DNA from: an uncultured Sulfurovum sp.
GTDB lineage: Bacteria; Campylobacterota; Campylobacteria; Campylobacterales; Sulfurovaceae
Length of the DNA: 64,000 nucleotides
Assembly: GCA_902727935.1 (NCBI GenBank)
Contig: CACVAX010000034.1
Span: 1-64,000 of the forward strand
Reading direction: 5' to 3'
Each line of letters starts with the position of its first letter. The first letter of the stretch is position 1. Below are positions 57,641-64,000 of the stretch, piece after piece. A program made the translations under genes and the position numbers. Below the pieces are notes generated by a model that had not been told where the DNA came from, ran no database searches, and was given only the letters and a program-made list of their open reading frames with translations.

Positions 57641-59956
57641 ATGAAACGAAATCACCAAGAACTAGAGTTTAAAACCATCAGTAATATTTTAAAAAACTAT
57701 AAGTGGTCTATTATCTTCATCGTCCTCCTTTCCATTTTATTTGCTTATCTCTATATTTATTTTAAAACACCAACTTATCAATCTTACTCCATTATCAAAG
57801 TAAAATCTGATAACAAAATGAAGTCTGGTGATTTAATTAATAACACGAGTTCAACCAAAGGAACAAAAGATGTCTTAGAAGAAATCTCTCTTTTAAAGAC
57901 ATTTAAAATTAATAATCACTCTTTAGACTCGGTAGACTTTAAAGTTCAATATTATAAAGATGATTATTATAAAAAAGTTGAACTTTTTGCACATAATATA
58001 CCCATTTCAATTCGTAATATTAAGATTTCAGATCCAAGTATTATCGGTAAAATGTTAACCATCACCCCTCACGCTAATGGCTATACTTTAAGTTATACCA
58101 TGCCCTATTTTGATAAACTCAAAAAAAGTGTTTTAAAGCGTAGTCAATTTAACTTTGATACATTAGCCAATAACGCTTATGGAAAAAAAATAAAAAATAA
58201 ATTTTTTAAACTACAAATTAATCAAAACTTTAAATTTGACCATCCCATACATATTAAAATCCAAGGTTCTAAAAGAGACATCTTTCAAATGTTTATTCAA
58301 AAAAGACTTACGGTTAAACAACTTGAACAAGACACCTCACTCATTAAAATCTCCTTTGAAGATACTGTTCCTCAAAGAGCCAACCAATATGTGAATGCTT
58401 TAACAAAAAGTTTCATTGACTATAGTATAGAGAGTAAAAATAACCATAATAGTAAAACCTTAAATTTTATTACCCAAGAATTAAAAAAAATTAAACAAGA
58501 ATTAAAAAATTCTGAACAAGAACTCGAATCACATCAAGTTTCAAAAAACATTGTACAACCCTCTGATCAAGCCAGTATCTATATTAAAAACCTAAGTGAT
58601 ATAGAAATTAAAATTTCAGAAAATAAATTGAAGAAAAAGCTTATTAGCAACCTCATTAGCTTTATTAAAAGTAATTATAACTTAGATGCCATCGCCCCTT
58701 CGGTCGCAAAACTAAATGATAATAACACACTTGAACTCATTAGCAAACTTCAAAACAATCAAATAAAAGAAGAAGAACTACAATTAGAATACACCAATGA
58801 ATATCCTGAATTAAAAACCATAAAAAATCAAATTTCTAAAATTAGAAACCAAATAGAATACAATCTAAAGAGTTTAAGTACCAATATTGACTATGAAAAT
58901 ACCAATTTTTTACAAAGAAAAAACTCTTATGAAAATGAAATGAAAAAACTTCCTTCTAAAGAGAGAGAACTCGTTAACATCAAAAGAAACTATGAAGTAA
59001 AATCAAAAATGTATGAATATTTACTCAAAAAAGAAGCTGAAAACAATATTATACAACTCTCTACTTTCTCTGATTACCAAATTATTGATGATGCCTATAC
59101 TCCAAATGTTCCTGTCAGTCCTAAAAAATTATTAATTATGGCAACAAGCATACTCTTAGGCTTATTATTTGCGACGATACTTTCTCTTATTCGATATTCA
59201 AGAAATGCTTATATTCGTAATAAACAAGATATTGAACAAATGACTTCCCTCCCTATCTATGGAAGTATTCCCTACTATAAGCAAATAAAAAATAAGATTT
59301 CAATTCACAAAGAATTAAAATCACCTTTCTCAGAAGCCTTTAGAACATTACGTACAAACTTACAATTTATTAGTAATAAAGATGAGGGTAAACTTATGCT
59401 CATAACATCTACCATTGCAGGAGAAGGTAAGAGTACCACAGCAGCGAATTTAGCCACTATTCTTGAAATGGCAAAATATAAAACCATTGTGGTTAACTTC
59501 GACTTAAGAAAACCAACCCTCCATAAATTTTTTGACATTAGCAATGACAAGGGTATCAGTAGCTTTTTATCAGGAAGGGACTCTCTCCATGAAATCATAA
59601 TACCCACGGAATATGCGAACTTAGACATTATTCCCTCTGGACCCATTCCTACAGACCCCTCAGAGCTTATTTTCTCTAAAAAGCTACCTTTATTATTTAA
59701 ACAACTCAAAGAGTCTTACGAGTACATTATCATAGATACAGCTCCCATAGGTATTATTAGTGATACCAAGACACTGATGCAATACAGTGATTTAAATCTT
59801 ATTATTATTCGTCAAGATTATGCAAAAAAAGAGTTTATTCATACCCTAGAAGAGATGATTGAGAAACATCAATTTAAAAATATTGGGCTTATACTCAATG
59901 CCTCAAAAGGCGTAGCTGGAGAATACGGATATGGTTACAGTTACGAGTATAAATAA
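57641..59956 (+). CDS. Wzc-type polysaccharide co-polymerase / tyrosine autokinase
   Basis: 771 aa from the ATG at 57641, which has GAAAGGA 10 bases upstream. An in-frame TTG at 57623 overlaps that RBS. TM1 is at about 26-46, followed by a long periplasmic coiled-coil region (about 270-450) and TM2 (about 495-520). The cytosolic BY-kinase has Walker A (IAGEGKSTTAAN), Walker A' (VVNFDLRKPTLH) and Walker B (YIIIDTAPIG). The C-terminus has five closely spaced Tyr (EYGYGYSYEYK) for autophosphorylation. It controls chain length and export with the Wza-like protein. Confidence 0.92.
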   Translation: MKRNHQELEFKTISNILKNYKWSIIFIVLLSILFAYLYIYFKTPTYQSYSIIKVKSDNKMKSGDLINNTSSTKGTKDVLEEISLLKTFKINNHSLDSVDFKVQYYKDDYYKKVELFAHNIPISIRNIKISDPSIIGKMLTITPHANGYTLSYTMPYFDKLKKSVLKRSQFNFDTLANNAYGKKIKNKFFKLQINQNFKFDHPIHIKIQGSKRDIFQMFIQKRLTVKQLEQDTSLIKISFEDTVPQRANQYVNALTKSFIDYSIESKNNHNSKTLNFITQELKKIKQELKNSEQELESHQVSKNIVQPSDQASIYIKNLSDIEIKISENKLKKKLISNLISFIKSNYNLDAIAPSVAKLNDNNTLELISKLQNNQIKEEELQLEYTNEYPELKTIKNQISKIRNQIEYNLKSLSTNIDYENTNFLQRKNSYENEMKKLPSKERELVNIKRNYEVKSKMYEYLLKKEAENNIIQLSTFSDYQIIDDAYTPNVPVSPKKLLIMATSILLGLLFATILSLIRYSRNAYIRNKQDIEQMTSLPIYGSIPYYKQIKNKISIHKELKSPFSEAFRTLRTNLQFISNKDEGKLMLITSTIAGEGKSTTAANLATILEMAKYKTIVVNFDLRKPTLHKFFDISNDKGISSFLSGRDSLHEIIIPTEYANLDIIPSGPIPTDPSELIFSKKLPLLFKQLKESYEYIIIDTAPIGIISDTKTLMQYSDLNLIIIRQDYAKKEFIHTLEEMIEKHQFKNIGLILNASKGVAGEYGYGYSYEYK

Positions 59957-60678
59957 TGTTTTTAACTTCTCTCTTTAAAAAAAAGACCTATCAAAACCCT
60001 TTTAAGGTTGATATCCACTCTCACTTACTTCCAGGTATTGATGATGGAGCTCAAAGCTTAAAAGAGTCTTTATCCCTTATCAAACAATTTCATTTATTAG
60101 GATACAGTAAACTTATCACCACCCCCCATATCATCAGTGACTACTACCCCAATAATAGAGAAATCATTACAGAAAAGCTCCATACGGTAGAAGAAGCCCT
60201 CAAAGTAGAAGAGATAGATATTTGCCTTGAAGCAAGTGCAGAGTACTATGCTGATATGAATTTTTTATATTTAATAGAAGATGAAGAGTTATTGACCTTT
60301 ATGAATCATTATGTTTTATTTGAAACAGCGTATATGACAAAACCTTTAATACTAGAAGAGATTATTCGTAATTTACTTCAAAAAGGTTATATTCCTGTAT
60401 TGGCACACCCTGAGCGTTATACCTATCTTCATCATGATATAGAAGCGTATAAAAGACTCAAAGCTTTAGGGGTACTTTTTCAAGTCAATGCAAGGTCTCT
60501 CTACGCCAAATCTGGGTCTACTTCAAAAATAGCCCTTCAATTAATTAAGCAAGGTCTTGTTGATTTTATTGGCAGTGATGCACATAGAATGAGGGACATT
60601 AACAAATTGGAATCTTTTTTAAAAAGTAGCACTTGTCAAAAAATGATTAAACTCAATAATATAAAAAATAATTTTTAA
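59956..60678 (+). CDS. PHP-domain tyrosine-protein phosphatase (CpsB/YwqE type)
   Basis: 240 aa. Metal-binding residues include His21 and His23 in DIHSHLLPGIDDG, the TTPHI motif, HPERY (about 153-157) and the C-terminal GSDAHRM. This manganese-dependent phosphatase family dephosphorylates BY-kinases. Gram-positive capsule loci use it, while E. coli pairs Wzc with the unrelated low-molecular-weight Wzb. It overlaps the kinase stop by one base (TAATG). Confidence 0.9.
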   Translation: MFLTSLFKKKTYQNPFKVDIHSHLLPGIDDGAQSLKESLSLIKQFHLLGYSKLITTPHIISDYYPNNREIITEKLHTVEEALKVEEIDICLEASAEYYADMNFLYLIEDEELLTFMNHYVLFETAYMTKPLILEEIIRNLLQKGYIPVLAHPERYTYLHHDIEAYKRLKALGVLFQVNARSLYAKSGSTSKIALQLIKQGLVDFIGSDAHRMRDINKLESFLKSSTCQKMIKLNNIKNNF

Positions 60679-60695
60679 AATTTCAAAGGATATTA

Positions 60696-61733
60696 ATGCT
60701 TTATAACAGAGTAAAAGAAGACTTATTAAAAAATAAAAGAACATGGCTTATCACAGGTGTCGCAGGATTTATTGGTTCTAACCTTGTGGAAGCACTTCTA
60801 AAATTAAACCAAAATGTTATTGGACTTGATAATTTTTCAACAGGACATAAATATAACTTAAGCCATATTCAATCCTCTGTAACTTCCAAAGAGTGGCAAA
60901 ATTTCACTTTTATTGAAGGGGATATTGTCGATTTTGAGACCTGCCAAAACATTACCCAAGGGGTTGATATTATCTTACATCAAGCTGCTTTGGGTTCTGT
61001 TCCACGTTCTATTGATAACCCTGTACTTAGCAACCACAACAATGTAACAGGCTTCTTAAACATGTTAACAGCAGCCAAAGACAACGGGGTTAAACGCTTT
61101 GTCTTTGCTTCCTCCTCTTCTGTTTATGGTGATTCCCAAGAGTTACCCAAAGTTGAAGAGCGAACAGGAAATCTTCTCTCTCCTTATGCTGTTACCAAAT
61201 ATGTCAATGAACTCTACATGGGTGTCTTTCAAAAATGTTATGGCATGGAAGCGATTGGACTGCGTTATTTTAATGTCTTTGGAAAACGCCAAGATCCCAA
61301 TGGTGCGTATGCAGCTGTTATACCAAAGTGGATAGGACAAATTCTTGAAGGGGAAGAGGTATTTATCAATGGAGATGGTGAAACGAGTCGTGACTTTACC
61401 TACATCGACAATGTCATTCAAGCCAATATTTTGGCAGGAACAACCACCAATCAAGAAGCCTTTGGTCAAGCCTTTAACACAGCTGTTGGAGGAAGAGAGA
61501 CCCTCAACAACCTCTATTCAGCCATTAGCAAAGGGATTAAAGAAAATTTACCCAACTTAGAAATCAAAGCCCCAATCTATAGAGATTTTAGAGCTGGAGA
61601 CATTCGTCACTCTAATGCAAATATTGATAAAATGCAAGACCTATTAGGGTACGAACCAACGCATAATTTAGAAAGTGGTTTAAAAGAATCCATCGCATGG
61701 TACATCGAAGATATTAAAGGAAAAAACGCATGA
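60696..61733 (+). CDS. wbpP: UDP-N-acetylglucosamine 4-epimerase (WbpP/TviC type)
   Basis: 345 aa. NAD site GVAGFIGSN at 21-29, serine cluster SSSS at 139-142, catalytic Tyr164 and Lys168 in [34 protein letters not shown] and FRAGDIRHS match P. aeruginosa WbpP closely, and WbpP prefers N-acetylated UDP-sugars. It supplies UDP-GalNAc (or its uronate) for the surface glycan. It overlaps the dehydrogenase by 4 bp. Confidence 0.92.
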   Translation: MLYNRVKEDLLKNKRTWLITGVAGFIGSNLVEALLKLNQNVIGLDNFSTGHKYNLSHIQSSVTSKEWQNFTFIEGDIVDFETCQNITQGVDIILHQAALGSVPRSIDNPVLSNHNNVTGFLNMLTAAKDNGVKRFVFASSSSVYGDSQELPKVEERTGNLLSPYAVTKYVNELYMGVFQKCYGMEAIGLRYFNVFGKRQDPNGAYAAVIPKWIGQILEGEEVFINGDGETSRDFTYIDNVIQANILAGTTTNQEAFGQAFNTAVGGRETLNNLYSAISKGIKENLPNLEIKAPIYRDFRAGDIRHSNANIDKMQDLLGYEPTHNLESGLKESIAWYIEDIKGKNA

Positions 61734-62971
61734 ATAAAATTGCAGTAATCGGCTTAGGCTATGTAGGCTTACCCTTGGCACACGCCTTTTCAGAAAAATA
61801 TGAAGTGGTAGGTTTTGACATCGCCCAATGGAGAATAGACGAACTTCGTGCTGGTATAGACAGAACCTTAGAACTCTCAACCGAACAAGTCAATCAAGCC
61901 ATTGCTAATAAAATGAAATTTACCAATATCTTAGAAGAGATAGCCGATTATAATATTTATATTGTCACTGTTCCAACCCCTATTGACAAACACAAAAAAC
62001 CCGATTTAACCCCTTTAATTAAAGCCTCTGAATCGATTGGAAAAGTGCTTAAAAAAGATGACATTGTTATCTATGAATCCACCGTCTACCCAGGTGCTAC
62101 CGAAGAAGATTGTGTACCTGTTTTAGAGAAAATCTCAGGCTTAAAATTTAATGTTGACTTTTTCTGTGGTTACTCCCCTGAGCGTATTAACCCAGGTGAT
62201 AAAGAGCATACCGTTACGAAAATTCTAAAAGTAACAGCAGGTTCAACCCCTGAAATAGGAAAAAAAGTAGATGCTCTTTATGCCTCTATCATTACAGCAG
62301 GAACTCATTTAGCACCTAGCATTAAAGTAGCCGAAGCTGCCAAAGTCATCGAAAACTCACAAAGAGACATTAACATTGCCTTTGTCAATGAACTCTCCAT
62401 GATATTTAATCGACTAAACATTGATACCAATGCAGTCCTTGAAGCAGCTGGAACAAAATGGAACTTTTTACCTTTTAGACCAGGATTGGTGGGTGGACAC
62501 TGTATTGGCGTTGACCCTTACTATTTAACTCATAAAGCTCAAGAAGTGGGCTATAACCCTGAAATTATTTTAGCAGGAAGACGACTCAATGATAACATGG
62601 GCATCTATGTCGCCAATCAAGTGATTAAACTCATGATAAAAAAAGGACAAAAGATAGAAGGTTCTAAAGTTTTAGTTTTAGGTATTACGTTTAAAGAAAA
62701 TTGTCCAGACATTAGAAACTCACGGGTAATTGATGTTATTCGAGAACTTCAAGACTTTGGGTGTGATGTTGATGTAAGTGACTATTGGGCTGATAAAGAT
62801 GAAGTTCAAAAAGAATATAATTTGGAACTCAAAAATAATGTTAACTCAAATAACTATGATGCTGTTGTTTTAGCTGTAGCACACGATAAGTTTAAAGATT
62901 TAATTTTAGATGATAAGCAAGTTATTTTCGATATTAAATCCGTACTTAAAAACTCAACACATTCATTGTAA
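61730..62971 (+). CDS. wbpO: UDP-N-acetylhexosamine 6-dehydrogenase (WbpO/TviB type)
   Basis: 413 aa. Rossmann motif [10 protein letters not shown] at 8-17, VTVPTPID at 79-86, [18 protein letters not shown], and the catalytic Cys258 in [15 protein letters not shown]. The C-terminal domain has [20 protein letters not shown]. It oxidises the C6 of UDP-GalNAc or UDP-GlcNAc to the uronic acid. Paired with WbpP it should provide UDP-N-acetylhexosaminuronic acid, as in Vi antigen and O6 synthesis. Last gene of the plus-strand cluster; no glycosyltransferase or polymerase follows within the window. Confidence 0.93.
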   Translation: MNKIAVIGLGYVGLPLAHAFSEKYEVVGFDIAQWRIDELRAGIDRTLELSTEQVNQAIANKMKFTNILEEIADYNIYIVTVPTPIDKHKKPDLTPLIKASESIGKVLKKDDIVIYESTVYPGATEEDCVPVLEKISGLKFNVDFFCGYSPERINPGDKEHTVTKILKVTAGSTPEIGKKVDALYASIITAGTHLAPSIKVAEAAKVIENSQRDINIAFVNELSMIFNRLNIDTNAVLEAAGTKWNFLPFRPGLVGGHCIGVDPYYLTHKAQEVGYNPEIILAGRRLNDNMGIYVANQVIKLMIKKGQKIEGSKVLVLGITFKENCPDIRNSRVIDVIRELQDFGCDVDVSDYWADKDEVQKEYNLELKNNVNSNNYDAVVLAVAHDKFKDLILDDKQVIFDIKSVLKNSTHSL

Positions 62972-63021
62972 TTACTAAATTTCGTGTTCGTGTTTTAGCC
63001 TAAGAAAAAATAAATATTATC

Positions 63022-63046
63022 ATAGCTATGAAAGTAACATAGCTAT
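63022..63046 (-). terminator. Terminator after the MqnA/MqnD-family gene
   Basis: Perfect 9-bp stem ATAGCTATG/CATAGCTAT with a 7-base loop, followed on the minus strand by GATAATATTTATTTTTT. It lies 24 bases past the stop codon at 63071. Confidence 0.6.
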
Positions 63047-63070
63047 CTCTAGCACCCTCTCGATGGTGAC

Positions 63071-63943
63071 TTAACTATTCCGTAACGCTTCATACTCTCT
63101 AGGAATCAAATACTCCTCAGTCTTCATAGGCTGGAAGAACACACCCTTCTTATAACCAATCTCATAGAGCTTATCTAAGGCTTTTAGTTGTAGTTTGGAA
63201 AGCTCTACAGATTCATCCGAAGCATACATGTCTAAGTACTTGGTTAACATCTCTGACGAAATTCTTACCAAGTTTTCATCTTCAAGCCGTGTACAAAGCT
63301 CTTCTTTTTTAGCATTGGCAACTTTCACCCCATCTATGAGGATGTTTTCAATGTCAATTGCTTGATTTAAAGGAATAGAACGACGAATTGCCATACCACC
63401 AAGAGGTAACGGTAAACCCTCACCTGCTAACTCTACCCAAATGTCCCAAAGCTCTTTTTCTACCTCTAAACTTTCATCAAAATCCAAAATTGACTCATGA
63501 ATCAGCACACCAGCATCTACCTCACCATTTACCACAGCCATCTCTATCTCTAAAAAGTCCATGTAAACAGGTCGTGCATCAGGGTAATAAATTTTAAATA
63601 GCATCGCATTGGTAGTGTATTCACCCGAAAGTGCTACTCTAAAGTTTCGTTTGAGTTTTTTATCTTTGCGTTTAATAAGTTTTGGGCCATATCCATCACC
63701 AAAACTAATGGCTGTTCGGAGCATGGCATATTCATTTTTGATAAAAGGATACATCCCAAAACTAATGGCAGTTACATCATAAATCCCAGCCATGGCATCT
63801 TCGTTTAAGGTCTCAATATCCAAAGCAATGTTTGAAAACTCATAATCTTTTGTCTCAACCCAGCCAAATTTAATGGCATAGTACATAAATATATCGTCAG
63901 CATCGGGGGAGTGGGCAAGTTCTATCTGTTTTATATTTGGCAT
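63071..63943 (-). CDS. MqnA/MqnD-family protein (futalosine menaquinone pathway)
   Basis: 290 aa from the ATG at 63943. A GTG at 63955 would add four residues, and neither has a strong RBS. The N-terminal HSPDADDIFMYYAIKFG, DIETLNEDAMAGIYDVTAISF, YGPKLIKRK and LPLPLGGMAIRRS segments follow the periplasmic-binding-protein-like fold of MqnD (1,4-dihydroxy-6-naphthoate synthase). There is no signal peptide, which fits a cytosolic enzyme rather than a solute-binding protein. MqnA has a related fold, so MqnA versus MqnD is not decided by reading alone. Confidence 0.7.
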   Translation of the reverse strand: MPNIKQIELAHSPDADDIFMYYAIKFGWVETKDYEFSNIALDIETLNEDAMAGIYDVTAISFGMYPFIKNEYAMLRTAISFGDGYGPKLIKRKDKKLKRNFRVALSGEYTTNAMLFKIYYPDARPVYMDFLEIEMAVVNGEVDAGVLIHESILDFDESLEVEKELWDIWVELAGEGLPLPLGGMAIRRSIPLNQAIDIENILIDGVKVANAKKEELCTRLEDENLVRISSEMLTKYLDMYASDESVELSKLQLKALDKLYEIGYKKGVFFQPMKTEEYLIPREYEALRNS

Positions 63944-64000
63944 TTTGTATTTCACTTATAATTTTTGATGTATTTTATCCTAAACAATCTCTATAAAACA

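Overview
The window looks like a chromosomal segment of a Campylobacterota (epsilonproteobacterial) species. It is AT-rich and densely packed. It carries a Campylobacter-type pgl N-glycosylation locus, a periplasmic LigE-type DNA ligase, a Cys-type formate dehydrogenase, an MqnA/MqnD-family (futalosine menaquinone) gene and minCDE. Genus cannot be fixed by reading alone; an Arcobacter- or Sulfurimonas-like relative is the best guess. I saw no rRNA, tRNA, IS element or CRISPR array.

Region 1 (1-17.4 kb, all minus strand): one tightly coupled operon of sixteen genes with no gap above 11 bp. In transcription order: Wzx-type flippase, methyltransferase, GT2, GT4, asparagine-synthase-like amidotransferase, methyltransferase, pglJ, pglA, pglB (oligosaccharyltransferase), pglC, a short hexapeptide acetyltransferase in the pglD position, pglE, pglF, an arabinose-5-phosphate isomerase, galE and a ugd cut by the window edge. 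Together they would make UDP-diNAc-bacillosamine, build a lipid-linked glycan, flip it and transfer it to protein Asn in the periplasm. The ABC flippase PglK is not present in the window; a Wzx-family protein sits in the operon instead.

Region 2 (17.4-24.4 kb): a three-gene LsrG-like / class II aldolase / LsrK unit that looks like a transporter-less autoinducer-2 (or related sugar) processing module; then ligE, panC, ybaB, panD, a DUF3050 protein and a thioredoxin-like [2Fe-2S] protein.

Region 3 (24.5-31 kb): a surface-protein operon: an OmpA-family protein followed by two large lipoproteins with thrombospondin-type-3-like Ca-binding repeats and a shared C-terminal domain resembling the formylglycine-generating-enzyme fold. 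The 857-residue lipoprotein has 19 complete bacterial N-glycosylation sequons (D/E-X-N-X-S/T), mostly one per repeat and largely 23 residues apart. It is an obvious candidate substrate of the PglB in region 1.

Region 4 (31.2-46.4 kb): recQ-rnhB, a large unknown two-TM protein, a di-heme cytochrome c peroxidase, an outer-membrane gluzincin peptidase next to an AAA+ ATPase, an orphan restriction-endonuclease-like gene, yraN, an orphan formate dehydrogenase catalytic subunit and a small Cys-rich protein.

Region 5 (46.4-56.7 kb): yajQ, a three-domain aas with a MerR regulator, a SurA-like chaperone, dcd, kbp, minCDE, a PqiA-like protein, a DUF493 protein and moaC.

Region 6 (56.8-63 kb): the start of a second surface-glycan cluster, with a Wza-like export lipoprotein, a Wzc-type tyrosine autokinase, a PHP-type phosphatase, WbpP-like epimerase and WbpO/TviB-like dehydrogenase, giving UDP-N-acetylhexosaminuronic acid. 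It is followed by an MqnA/MqnD-family gene on the other strand.
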